NCBI RefSeq assembly: GCF_000338875.1
Contig: NZ_AOMO01000055.1
Coordinates: 1-64,000 of the forward strand
Reading direction: 5' to 3'
From: Vibrio mimicus CAIM 602
GTDB lineage: Bacteria > Pseudomonadota > Gammaproteobacteria > Enterobacterales > Vibrionaceae
Length of the DNA stretch: 64,000 bases
Of the stretch, positions 28,228-37,189 are shown in pieces; position 1 is the stretch's first letter, and each line of letters opens with the position of its first letter. The notes beneath the pieces are model-generated. The model was given only the letters and a program-made list of their open reading frames with translations. It ran no database searches and was not told the origin of the DNA. The position numbers and the translations under genes were made by a program.

Positions 28228-29949
28228 TCATGCAACGCTTTTGCTTCCTGCTGATACGTGAACCTCTAACTCCGTAACGCCCCGGTGCGTAACACCGGAT
28301 ATAGCCGGCACACAAGCGTGTGGATAGAGAATGTTGGTATTAGGAGCACAGGGGTAACAATGGTTTTCCCCGGGTCCCCGAATTAATGCCAGTTCACTAA
28401 ATAGTTGCTCTGACTCGATGCGTTTTGATGCAGGTTCACTGTGGGTAAACCACCCACGCCAAGCATCCACGCAGTAACCCGTCTGAATGAAAGCCAATTC
28501 ACGCTGGCTTTCAATTCGATGAATTCGGATTTCTTTTCCCTCTTTCAGGGTTTGGTAAGTCGTCACGTCACAACCGGTAAAAGGTGACCACTCTGAAACT
28601 AACGTGTCGCCCACTCGATACGTTCGATGATTCGACTTTCGCCCATACCAACCATGGGTATCGGGGTGTTGTATCGCGAGAAGGTTGTCACCAATCCAGC
28701 CTTGGCTGACCCAACGCAAGCTATCGATACAAAAGCCATGTTGTGAGCTATAGGCAAATTTGTAGTATTTGTCTGCACACTCGCGTAATTCACTGCTCCC
28801 CGGCGCATTGCTAATGAGGTAACTGCCCCCATTTCGCCAAACTTGATGGTGGTTGTTGATCCAATAAGCTTCTGAATAAGAGTTAAGAGGAATAATGCGG
28901 CTTTGCCAAAACGGATGGTCATTTTCTAACGCTAATGCGTTAAAAGCTTTAAAGGCCAACAACGGGGAAGCTGAGCTGGTATAAAACTCACTCATCAAAA
29001 GATTAGGATAAGCAAAGCCCGGCATCGGCGTGCCGTTGCAATCCCAAATCGGTTGTTCTGCCCACCAATTCATCCCCTGTGTCCATAACGTGCGCCACAA
29101 AGCCACATTGCGATGTTCAGGAAGTAGACGCGCCAACTCAGCCCAGAAAGCCAAAATCGCAAAACGGTAATTCAGTGATCGGCCGTACCCTAATTGGCTA
29201 CCATCGGTACCAAACCAATTCACATAGGTTTCCGCAAACTGAACCGCTTGTTTAAGCATATTAGGAACGCGGGGACAATGCGGCTTCCAGCGGCAATACA
29301 TCAATGCATAAAGTTGAAAGGCGAGCGGGTTGTAATAGTCCGTCACCGGGTTGCTGCCATCTTTGTACCAACCCTGTTCTAGCTGCATCTGACTGATCGC
29401 ATTGAGGTCGTTTTCGAACTCGCTGTTTTCAATCCGCACTCCCACACTTTGTAAAGCGGTGAGGATAAGCACTCGGAACCAATACCAGTTATTCGGCGGT
29501 AAGATCAGGTGGTTAACGGATAACAGCCAGAGCGCCAAATTTTGCTGCTCAATCGAAGAAAAAGGAGACCAATAGATTTCAGGTGCTTCCACTAAAGCCA
29601 TCGCAATGGCCGACATCTCCACCACTCGTTGATCATAATCTTTGGCTTTCTGCCAATAATTGGGGGACTGAGGGTTAGTTCCCTCCATGATTTTCTGCGC
29701 AAGCTGCTGATTTAGCTCTAGGCATAATTTCTTCGCCGGTACCGCCAGCCAAAGTAGGCGACAGTAATATTCGATTTGAGCCGTCTGTTCAGAATAGTGT
29801 GCAGCACCATAAGCTTGAGCATCCCAGTTCACCGAGCCCGTAACAACCGCAAGCTGTAAATCTGCAATTTTCTTTGTTAAATCATTAACATCACTGCGGC
29901 GATTAAATGGTTTAGGTTGCTGAATTAGGTCTTTCAACCGCATGCACAT
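28228..29949 (-). CDS. DUF2264 protein, candidate glycoside hydrolase of the uronate locus
   Basis: The 573-aa cytoplasmic-looking protein has no signal peptide. Diagnostic stretches are KDYDQRVVEMSAIAMALVEA, PPNNWYWFRVLILTAL, YKDGSNPVTDYYNPLAFQLY, YGRSLNYRFAILAFWAELAR and AYPNLLMSEFYTSSASPLLA. They match the DUF2264 family as I know it, an alpha/alpha-barrel-like fold. I recall relatives classed as glycoside hydrolase family GH154 with beta-glucuronidase activity, but I am not certain. The ATG follows CAGGAGTCAGC. It leads the operon with the binding protein and has a KdgR-like site upstream. Processing of imported uronate oligosaccharides is likely. Confidence 0.75.
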   Translation of the reverse strand: MCMRLKDLIQQPKPFNRRSDVNDLTKKIADLQLAVVTGSVNWDAQAYGAAHYSEQTAQIEYYCRLLWLAVPAKKLCLELNQQLAQKIMEGTNPQSPNYWQKAKDYDQRVVEMSAIAMALVEAPEIYWSPFSSIEQQNLALWLLSVNHLILPPNNWYWFRVLILTALQSVGVRIENSEFENDLNAISQMQLEQGWYKDGSNPVTDYYNPLAFQLYALMYCRWKPHCPRVPNMLKQAVQFAETYVNWFGTDGSQLGYGRSLNYRFAILAFWAELARLLPEHRNVALWRTLWTQGMNWWAEQPIWDCNGTPMPGFAYPNLLMSEFYTSSASPLLAFKAFNALALENDHPFWQSRIIPLNSYSEAYWINNHHQVWRNGGSYLISNAPGSSELRECADKYYKFAYSSQHGFCIDSLRWVSQGWIGDNLLAIQHPDTHGWYGRKSNHRTYRVGDTLVSEWSPFTGCDVTTYQTLKEGKEIRIHRIESQRELAFIQTGYCVDAWRGWFTHSEPASKRIESEQLFSELALIRGPGENHCYPCAPNTNILYPHACVPAISGVTHRGVTELEVHVSAGSKSVA

Positions 29950-30006
29950 GCTGACTCCTGACTGACATTTGCTGCTCTATTGAAATAATTTAATCGCACA
30001 AACAAA

Positions 30007-30033
30007 TATTTTTGAAACGCTTTTTTATATTTA
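30007..30033. promoter_or_regulatory. KdgR-like operator before the DUF2264-binding protein operon
   Basis: The core GAAACGCTTTTTT (30014-30026) is flanked by A/T tracts. It lies about 65 bp upstream of the DUF2264 start and is nearly identical to the 26028-26053 site over about 25 bp. Confidence 0.6.
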
Positions 30034-30108
30034 TGATATTTGGATCAAAACTCATCCCCATAAATCAGAGTGATTAATTACCCCGATCACATTTTCACCA
30101 TGAAAATT

Positions 30109-30138
30109 TCGTTTAATTTAAAAAGCCATTTCATTTAT
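30109..30138. promoter_or_regulatory. Second KdgR-like site upstream of DUF2264
   Basis: The core AAAAAGCCATTTC (30120-30132) is within A/T-rich DNA between the DUF2264 start and the convergent end of the maturase gene. It could support looping with the 30007 site. Confidence 0.45.
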
Positions 30139-30282
30139 GAATTTCAAACAATGGAACGTCTCAGATACTGATTTCTTCGATGAGCGCTCAATGAAGGATA
30201 GCTACCAGCAAGGACAAACATTGTGATGGGAAATAATGTGCAGCCCCTTGCCATGAAAGGGCTACAACAAAAAAGTTGGAGA

Positions 30283-31482
30283 TTATCCGAGGAAGTCTTG
30301 GTACTGCTGCGCTGTTTTTCCTGCCCGTAAGCATTTGCCCATCGCACGCAAATAGGGGCGAAGGTGAGTGAAAAACTGTTTATAGCCGGCGCAAAGATGA
30401 TGTGGCGCAGTGAGCGAAAGCTCCCCTCGATCATTTAAGCGTTGTGCAGGACATGCGCCATGACATAAATCCCATTGCGGACAGCCTTGGCAATGAAGCT
30501 GGCTACCTATGGGTTTACGTTCTGAAAAACTCTGTTGGATCGGGGTTTCAATCAGGTCGGGATAATCGTGCTCACGCAGATTACCCAGTTTGAATTCAGG
30601 AAAAACAAAGTGGTCGCAACTGTACACATCACCATTGTGTTCAACGGCCAAGTTGTCGCCGCAACGTTGGGCATGCACACAAATGGATGAAGGCAAACCG
30701 AGACTCATGCCCAACGCATTATCAAAGTGGCTGACAAACACCTGCCCGATATGATGCTGACGCCACTCGTCAAAGACATCAATCATAAACTGGCCAAACT
30801 GCTGAGCACTCACACTGCGTGAAGAGATGCCTTCCCCCGCAATACTTTCCACTACCGGAATAAACTGAATGAACTGAGCGCCAAGCGAAACCAAATGCTG
30901 GTAAACCCTTGTCCCATGGTCTCCATTGTACGCTTGCACCACAGTCAACACATTGTATTCCACTCGATAACGCTGCAAACAACGCAGCCCTTTCACTACC
31001 GATTGGTAAGTGCCTTGCTCACTGCGAGTCTTACGGAAGTGATCGTGCAGCTCTTCATCACCATCCAGACTGATACCAACCAAAAATTGATGGTCGGCCA
31101 AGAATTGTGCCCATTCGTCATTAATGAGTACCCCATTGGTTTGTAAGGTATTCACAATGTGCATTCCCGGCCTCGCGTATTTGCGCTGTAAGGCCACCGC
31201 TTTACGATAAAAATCGATGCCACGCAGAGTAGGTTCACCACCCTGCCAGCCAAAAGTCACTTCACGACAGCCCGCTGGCTGGCTTTCAATGTAGTTCCGC
31301 ACATGCGCTTCTAGCAGTGCATCATCCATATCAAAGCGATTTTGTCCGGGGTAATACTGGGTTTTATCGAGATAAAAACAGTAGGCACAATCGAGATTGC
31401 ACAAAGGCCCAATCGGCTTTGCCAAGATATGAAATGGCCGCTTTGCCGTTGGTTTGCGAGTAAAAATCCGTTGTTCTGACAT
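30283..31482 (-). CDS. Anaerobic sulfatase-maturating enzyme (radical SAM)
   Basis: It oxidises the active-site Cys or Ser of sulfatases to formylglycine using SAM and iron-sulfur clusters. The 399-aa protein (start MSEQRIFTRKP; a longer frame adds 21 unlikely residues) has the radical SAM cluster motif CNLDCAYCFY near residue 30, GWQGGEPTLRG, and C-terminal SPASM cysteines (CGDNLAVEHNGDVYSCDHF and CQGCPQWDLCHGACP). It is divergent from the two sulfatase genes it should activate. Oxygen independence is typical of the family. Confidence 0.95.
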   Translation of the reverse strand: MSEQRIFTRKPTAKRPFHILAKPIGPLCNLDCAYCFYLDKTQYYPGQNRFDMDDALLEAHVRNYIESQPAGCREVTFGWQGGEPTLRGIDFYRKAVALQRKYARPGMHIVNTLQTNGVLINDEWAQFLADHQFLVGISLDGDEELHDHFRKTRSEQGTYQSVVKGLRCLQRYRVEYNVLTVVQAYNGDHGTRVYQHLVSLGAQFIQFIPVVESIAGEGISSRSVSAQQFGQFMIDVFDEWRQHHIGQVFVSHFDNALGMSLGLPSSICVHAQRCGDNLAVEHNGDVYSCDHFVFPEFKLGNLREHDYPDLIETPIQQSFSERKPIGSQLHCQGCPQWDLCHGACPAQRLNDRGELSLTAPHHLCAGYKQFFTHLRPYLRAMGKCLRAGKTAQQYQDFLG

Positions 31483-31554
31483 CAATAAAAATCCAGTGTA
31501 GGCATCCGGCCCTGCAATGGCAGGACAAATTATCTTCCCAATCAATTTTATCCA

Positions 31555-31582
31555 TTTTTATCAAAACATCTTTTCATTTTTT
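31555..31582. promoter_or_regulatory. KdgR-like operator in the maturase-sulfatase divergent region
   Basis: The core AAAACATCTTTTC (31563-31575) sits between the divergent starts at 31482 and 31667 and is flanked by T tracts. Confidence 0.5.
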
Positions 31583-31604
31583 CTTTAGGTGGCGATTTGA
31601 TCAC

Positions 31605-31626
31605 AAATTCGAAATGGCGTTCCATT
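31605..31626. promoter_or_regulatory. Second KdgR-like site, reverse orientation
   Basis: GAAATGGCGTTCC (31611-31623) is the reverse complement of GGAACGCCATTTC, 11 of 13 to the motif. It lies about 45 bp before the first sulfatase start. Confidence 0.5.
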
Positions 31627-31666
31627 ATAGAATTTTGATCTAAACAACTCTGCCCGATTGTGATCA

Positions 31667-33154
31667 ATGAAAAAACCAAACTTACTTTATGTGTTTCCCG
31701 ATCAGTGGCGCGTGATGGCGTTGAGTATTTGGCAACACGCCGCTTACCGCCCCTTTTGCTCTGGCGAGTCAGATCCCGTTTTCACTCCGGTGTTGGACAA
31801 TTTTATTCAGCAAGCCACTTTGCTGACTCATGCTGTCAGCAATTGCCCATTATGTAGTCCTCACCGAGGAAGTTTGTTCACCGGGCAATATCCTAATAAA
31901 AGTGGCGTTCCACTTAACTGCCACTCTTTACGCACCATCTCAAATTTGCCGACTGAGGCAGAATGCTTTACGGATGTACTCTCACAATCGGGTTATCACA
32001 TTGGTTACATCGGCAAATGGCATCTCGATTACCCAACTCCCAATGCGCCTGATAAGCCGGGCTGTTATGTAGAAGAACAGTTCCCGGTTTGGGATTCCTA
32101 TACCGAGCCAGAGCGCCGGCACCGCATTGATTACTGGTATGGCTACGGCACTTTTGATGAGCATCGCAACCCCCATTATTACGACACGCAAGGTAAACGC
32201 CATCAGCCCAAAACATGGTCGGCCGAGCATGAGGCGGATAAAGCGATCGCGTATCTACTTAATCAGCATGGTGAGCGGGATGCACAGAAACCCTTCGCGC
32301 TTTTTGTGTCGATGAATCCGCCACACAGCCCGTATAACAGTGTTAATGACTGCCGCGAGAGTGACCTCGCTTTGTATCAGGCCGCCAGCAATCAGGAACT
32401 GTTAGTCCGCCAAAATGCCGATGCTTCAATCAGCAAGGCCGACAGCGCGCGTTACTATTTCGCCAACATCAGCGGTGTGGATAAAGAAATTGGGCGCATT
32501 TTTGAGGCACTCGAAGAGATCGGCGAGTGGGACAATACCGTGGTCGTGTTTACCAGTGATCACGGCGAAACCCTGTGTAGCCACAGCCTCAGCGATGCGA
32601 AAAACGTCATTTACGATGAAGCACTACGCGTGCCTTTTGTGATTAAAACTGACCACCAGCAGCAATCAACCATCAGCCAAACCTTACTCAGCAGCCCTGA
32701 TATTATGCCGACCATCTTGGGCTTACTTGGCGTTACGATGACGGATCCTCTTTCGATAGATGGTCGCGATCTCTCTTGCATGATTACCCAACCACTCGCT
32801 CATCCTGCTTCACCAGACTGTGCGCTCTATCTGCGTAATCAAGATGGGGAGAAAAATGCCTTAGGCGAAGTGATTGCCTATTTCCCGCAGAGTCGCGGTA
32901 TCCGAACACTTCGCTACACACTGGCATTGGAAATCAACCGTCAAGCAGAGCTTATCGCCACCCAGTTATTCGATAACCAAACTGACCCGTACCAGTTAAC
33001 TAATTTACCCTTTGAGCCTCAGGATTCATTCGTCAAACCACTCCTACAACTGATGGCCGAAGAACTGCACCGAATTCAGGATCCTTGGGCAGAACAAGGC
33101 ATTTTGGCCTCACTCCTGCCCTATCCAGTTCAATCAACGAAGGATAATTCATGA
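31667..33154 (+). CDS. Sulfatase (family S1, Cys-type) with CSPHR active-site motif
   Basis: The 495-aa alkaline-phosphatase-superfamily enzyme removes sulfate esters. The N-terminal metal ligand region is LLYVFPDQWRVMALSIW. The formylglycine motif reads CSPHRGSLFTGQYP near residue 64, with His in place of the more usual Ser. Further metal or substrate residues appear in IGKWHLDYP, SMNPPHSPY and VFTSDHGETLCSH. No signal peptide is seen, so it probably acts in the cytoplasm after import. It overlaps the next sulfatase start by 4 bp and faces its maturase. Confidence 0.92.
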   Translation: MKKPNLLYVFPDQWRVMALSIWQHAAYRPFCSGESDPVFTPVLDNFIQQATLLTHAVSNCPLCSPHRGSLFTGQYPNKSGVPLNCHSLRTISNLPTEAECFTDVLSQSGYHIGYIGKWHLDYPTPNAPDKPGCYVEEQFPVWDSYTEPERRHRIDYWYGYGTFDEHRNPHYYDTQGKRHQPKTWSAEHEADKAIAYLLNQHGERDAQKPFALFVSMNPPHSPYNSVNDCRESDLALYQAASNQELLVRQNADASISKADSARYYFANISGVDKEIGRIFEALEEIGEWDNTVVVFTSDHGETLCSHSLSDAKNVIYDEALRVPFVIKTDHQQQSTISQTLLSSPDIMPTILGLLGVTMTDPLSIDGRDLSCMITQPLAHPASPDCALYLRNQDGEKNALGEVIAYFPQSRGIRTLRYTLALEINRQAELIATQLFDNQTDPYQLTNLPFEPQDSFVKPLLQLMAEELHRIQDPWAEQGILASLLPYPVQSTKDNS

Positions 33155-34614
33155 GTAATACCCAACCCAATGTCATTATTCTGTATGCCGACGATTTAGG
33201 TTTTGGCGACTTAAGTTGCTATGGCGCGAATGACATTCCAACACCAAATTTGGATCAACTCGCCGCAGAGGGGCTGAAGTTTGATCAAGCCTACGCCACT
33301 GCCGCAACCTGTACGCCTTCTCGCTACAGTTTATTGACGGGCAGTTACCCTTGGCGCAATCCTGATGCCGCGGTGTTACCCGGTGACGCCGCACAAATCA
33401 TTACCAGTGACGATGCTACTTTAGCCAACTTGTTCCAAGAACACGGCTATGCCACCGGCATTGTTGGCAAATGGCATCTTGGCTTGGGCAATGGCGAATT
33501 GGATTTTAATCAGGAGATCCAAGGCACACCGAATGATGTTGGTTTTGAGCACTCCTTTATTATGGCGGCCACCAACGACCGCGTGCCTTGTGTTTATATC
33601 CATAACCGCCAAGTCGCGAATCTCGACCCCAGCGACCCTATCGAAGTCACCTATGATTGGGATAAAGCCTTTCCTGATGTACCCAATGGTCGCCAAAACC
33701 CAGAATTGTTGGACGTAATGTACGATCACGGACATGACGGCACCATCATCAATGGCATTAGCCGCATCGGCCATATGCGGGGTGGCAAATCCGCGTTATG
33801 GAACGATGAAACCATGGGAGAAGTCTTTGCAGATAACGCCATATCCTTTATTGAACAACATCAGCAAGAGCCCTTTTTCTTATATTACGCACTGCATCAG
33901 CCACACGTTCCTCGCATTCCTAACCCTAAATTTCGTGGCGTGACTCCACATGGTGTACGTGGTGATGTGATTGTTGAAATGGACTGGTGTATCGGCAAAG
34001 TCCTCAAAAAAATCGATGAACTTGGACTCAAAGACAACACCTTAGTGATCTTTTCCAGCGATAACGGCCCCGTACTTAACGATGGTTACAAAGATCAAGC
34101 CATTGAACTCAATGGACAACATCGTATGGCGGGGCCGTTACGAGGCGGGAAATACAGCTTATTTGAGGGCGGAACACGGGTTCCATTTATCGTCCGTTGG
34201 CCGCAAAAAATCGCTTCGGGTCAAAGCTCCGCGCTTTTTAACCAGGTCGACCTTTATCATAGCTTCGCTCAGTTGCTCAACCGCCCGTTGACCCAAACAG
34301 AAGCCCCCGATAGCCAGCCTTTACTCAACACACTATTAGGTAAAGATCCTGTCGGGCGAAGTGAGATGGTGTTGGAGGGTATGCAGTACAAAAAAGTGTT
34401 CCGAAATCAACGCTATGCTTATATTCCCGCACACGATGACGACTTTGTTTGCCAATACACGGGGAACGAGAAAGGCAATCAATCTTCACCTCAACTTTAT
34501 GATTTAAAAGATGATGTTGGCCAGATCACCAACTTGGCTGAACAAATGCCCGACATGGTTCAGGAGTTAGATCAAGCGCTTCACCAAGCCATTCAGCGAC
34601 CCAAAACCCGCTAA
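33151..34614 (+). CDS. Sulfatase (family S1, Cys-type) with CTPSR motif
   Basis: The 487-aa second sulfatase has VIILYADDLGFGDLSCYG at the N-terminus, the canonical CTPSRYSLLTGSYPWR near residue 52, GIVGKWHLGLG, YYALHQPHVPR and IFSSDNGPVLNDGY. It has the typical length and no signal peptide. Together with its neighbour it would remove sulfates at two positions, for example O-4 and O-6 of GalNAc. That specificity is inferred only from the locus. The ATGA overlap indicates coupled translation. Confidence 0.93.
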   Translation: MSNTQPNVIILYADDLGFGDLSCYGANDIPTPNLDQLAAEGLKFDQAYATAATCTPSRYSLLTGSYPWRNPDAAVLPGDAAQIITSDDATLANLFQEHGYATGIVGKWHLGLGNGELDFNQEIQGTPNDVGFEHSFIMAATNDRVPCVYIHNRQVANLDPSDPIEVTYDWDKAFPDVPNGRQNPELLDVMYDHGHDGTIINGISRIGHMRGGKSALWNDETMGEVFADNAISFIEQHQQEPFFLYYALHQPHVPRIPNPKFRGVTPHGVRGDVIVEMDWCIGKVLKKIDELGLKDNTLVIFSSDNGPVLNDGYKDQAIELNGQHRMAGPLRGGKYSLFEGGTRVPFIVRWPQKIASGQSSALFNQVDLYHSFAQLLNRPLTQTEAPDSQPLLNTLLGKDPVGRSEMVLEGMQYKKVFRNQRYAYIPAHDDDFVCQYTGNEKGNQSSPQLYDLKDDVGQITNLAEQMPDMVQELDQALHQAIQRPKTR

Positions 34615-34617
34615 CCC

Positions 34618-34656
34618 AACTGGGCTATTTGTTGACCAAATGGCCCATTTTCCTTT
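34618..34656 (+). terminator. Terminator of the sulfatase operon
   Basis: TGGGCTATTTG-TTGAC-CAAATGGCCCA forms an 11-bp stem with one T-G pair, followed by TTTTCCTTTC. It directly follows the second sulfatase stop. Confidence 0.85.
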
Positions 34657-34992
34657 CATGCAAGTGTGTATCGCCATCACACTCTATTTTGTAAAGTATC
34701 AACAAGACACAGATTAAAGTTCGTATTCATCACACTTTCATAGCTTATTTCGCGGAGTAAACTTTCTCCTCAGCGTAGGTTTATGGTAAATGTGTGCCGA
34801 CTAGAATCACTAAATCAGTTTATTGTTTGAGTAAGTAGGCTACTTTTAAGGTAAGGGCGTTATCTCCAGACCAACTAAAGTTGTAGTTACACAGTGATCG
34901 GAAGTTTTCCCCATAAAGACTAAAAATAATGAGATTGGGGAGCCATCGCTGAAACGCTTGGTAGGAAAAGGATAATTCTTACTTCACTCGCT
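34657..34992. other. Intergenic region before the diguanylate cyclase
   Basis: No gene was seen. AGGA (34969-34972) is the best ribosome-binding candidate, but no ATG follows at the right distance. The region should hold the cyclase promoter, which I could not define. No KdgR-like motif was found here. Confidence 0.4.
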
Positions 34993-37113
34993 TTGTCATT
35001 ATTGAATGGATTACTCACTGAAATGCCTAAGAAACTGGCTCAAACTGCAGCTTCATTACTTCAATTTGAACACATTGGGATCAGTCAATACGACGTCTCC
35101 CAACTCTTGTGCCAACATCTCAGTACTCTATTGCCTGTTGAAGGCGTTCAAATCTGTCATCCTGCTGAGTTGGCACTGTGTGTTCTTCATGGAGGCACAG
35201 GTCTTACTGAGGCTGACTTTGCTGAAAAGTTAGACAACACTTGGTGGCAATGGCTTTCCACAGTCAGAAGGGATGCTGGATTTGTCCCTATTCCCGCACA
35301 GTTGTTGGTTGAGGATAGATGTGCTTTGGTGTGCCGACTTTCTTTTGAAGAAGAGCATTCCACGGTACTGATTTGCTCTTTAGAGAACGACTTACACTTT
35401 CGCACTTTTGCGGATGAATGGCATATGCTGGCCACGGTATTACAGCAATTCTGGTTCACTCAATACATTAAATTAACCGCCGCGGAAAATCGCCGTGCGG
35501 TCGATCATCAATACGGTTTGATCCTGAATAAGCTACAAACCCAAACTCGCCGACATCAAGCCATGAGTAAAGTGGCACTAGGGGTTGCTGAGTTAACGGC
35601 AGCCCGTACCGAGTTTGATCTGCTCAAGCAGAGCGTTAAGCTGCTGCGAGAAGAATTAGGGTTAGATCGGGTCGGTACTTTTTTAATTGAGCATAACGCT
35701 AGTCGCTACCACGGTGTGTTTGGTACGGATGATCAAGGCCACTATCGCGATGAATCCGATGATTACTACCCCTACACTCAGCTTGATCCTCGCTTTTTAA
35801 ATGTTCTAAGCCAGCCCAACTCTTGGTTTCATTTGGTTTCAGATATCACGCTTTACCACCTACATCAGCCCATCGGCCATGGTTGGAATGCCATGGTCGT
35901 ACTGCGTAATGAATCACAAGAGCCGCTTGGTTGGATTGCCATGGATAATTTGCTCAACCAAAAGCCTTTTGATTTTGATATTCAGGAAGCATTAGAAGTG
36001 TTTGCCAAAACCGTTTCACGGATTTTGGTTGAGATCCGTCATAACAATCGAGTACGCATGATCAGCCAAGCGCTGCAATTGATGTCGCACGCCAGAAACT
36101 CGCTGGAAATCTGCCAACAGGCTGTCGAGTTCTCCGTATCTAAGCTGGATATTGATCGCATCGGCATCTTTTTACCGAGTGATTCAGAACCGAGCACGCT
36201 GCAAGGTACTTACGGTGTGGATACTGATGGTGTGATCCGTAATGAAAGCTATTTTTCCATGGCTTATCCGGAATCAGCGCTGTTTGAACAAGCCTACGCG
36301 ACACCGAATACCTTAATCATGCTCAATGATGTTCCGCTTTGGCATGATCGGAAAATGGTGGGGCACGGTTGGAATGCCGCCATTGCATTATCCGTTGATA
36401 ATGAACTGATTGCGTTCGTCTGTGCCGATAACTTGCTCAGGCAGCGTTTGCTTTCCTCACATCAGCATGAACTGATCCAACTGTTTACTCGTAACTTTGG
36501 CGAAATGTTGGCAAGGCTACGCGGACAAGAAAAGCTAGAAAAACTGAATAAAACGCTTGAGGAGCGAATCACCGCCCGTACTCAGGAACTACAGAACGTC
36601 AATCGGAAATTGGCGCAAGCGGCTCGTACCGACAGTTTGACCCAGCTTTACAATCGGCGTGCTTACGAAGAATTCATTCAAGAGTATTGGCAAACCTACC
36701 AAGCTCAGCAACCCATCACTCTTGCCGTCATGGATTTGGATGGTTTTAAGCTGGTTAATGATCAACTCGGTCACCAAGTGGGTGACGAACTGCTCAGACT
36801 GTTTGCTGATTTACTGCGTGATATTTTCGATCGACCGACGGATCGCCTCACTCGCCTTGGTGGTGATGAATTTGCTGTCATCATGTCTGGCTTTGAGCAG
36901 CAATCTCATCTGAACTTGTTAGCTCAAGTGATTACCGAATTTGGCCAAAGAACAGCGCAGAGCTTTAATCATCTTTCAGTATCGATTGGCGCTGCAAGCA
37001 TCATCCCAACTTCAGCCATGACGACTGACAGCTTTTTTAGCCTAGCAGATCAAGCGCTCTATCAAGCCAAAGCCAATGGTAAGCAGCAATTAGTGGTTTT
37101 TTCTGCACAATGA
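34993..37113 (+). CDS. Diguanylate cyclase with two GAF-like domains
   Basis: It makes cyclic di-GMP. An N-terminal region is followed by two GAF-like repeats (about residues 190-345 and 365-505; both contain GHGWNA(M/A)(V/I)) and a coiled segment (KLNKTLEERITARTQELQNV). The C-terminal GGDEF domain (about 540-706) has LTQLYNRRAY and LTRLGGDEFAVIM. RPTD five residues before GGDEF fits the inhibitory I-site, so product feedback is likely. No membrane helix is present. The start is unclear: TTG at 34993 or ATG at 35023. It sits between the sulfatases and the convergent lyase gene, linking the locus to c-di-GMP signalling. Confidence 0.92.
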   Translation: MSLLNGLLTEMPKKLAQTAASLLQFEHIGISQYDVSQLLCQHLSTLLPVEGVQICHPAELALCVLHGGTGLTEADFAEKLDNTWWQWLSTVRRDAGFVPIPAQLLVEDRCALVCRLSFEEEHSTVLICSLENDLHFRTFADEWHMLATVLQQFWFTQYIKLTAAENRRAVDHQYGLILNKLQTQTRRHQAMSKVALGVAELTAARTEFDLLKQSVKLLREELGLDRVGTFLIEHNASRYHGVFGTDDQGHYRDESDDYYPYTQLDPRFLNVLSQPNSWFHLVSDITLYHLHQPIGHGWNAMVVLRNESQEPLGWIAMDNLLNQKPFDFDIQEALEVFAKTVSRILVEIRHNNRVRMISQALQLMSHARNSLEICQQAVEFSVSKLDIDRIGIFLPSDSEPSTLQGTYGVDTDGVIRNESYFSMAYPESALFEQAYATPNTLIMLNDVPLWHDRKMVGHGWNAAIALSVDNELIAFVCADNLLRQRLLSSHQHELIQLFTRNFGEMLARLRGQEKLEKLNKTLEERITARTQELQNVNRKLAQAARTDSLTQLYNRRAYEEFIQEYWQTYQAQQPITLAVMDLDGFKLVNDQLGHQVGDELLRLFADLLRDIFDRPTDRLTRLGGDEFAVIMSGFEQQSHLNLLAQVITEFGQRTAQSFNHLSVSIGAASIIPTSAMTTDSFFSLADQALYQAKANGKQQLVVFSAQ

Positions 37114-37189
37114 ACAGGAAAAACAGGGCTTACCCAAACGGCCGGCATTCACGCAAGGTCGTAAGAGGATAAGCCCTACGGGGATTCGA

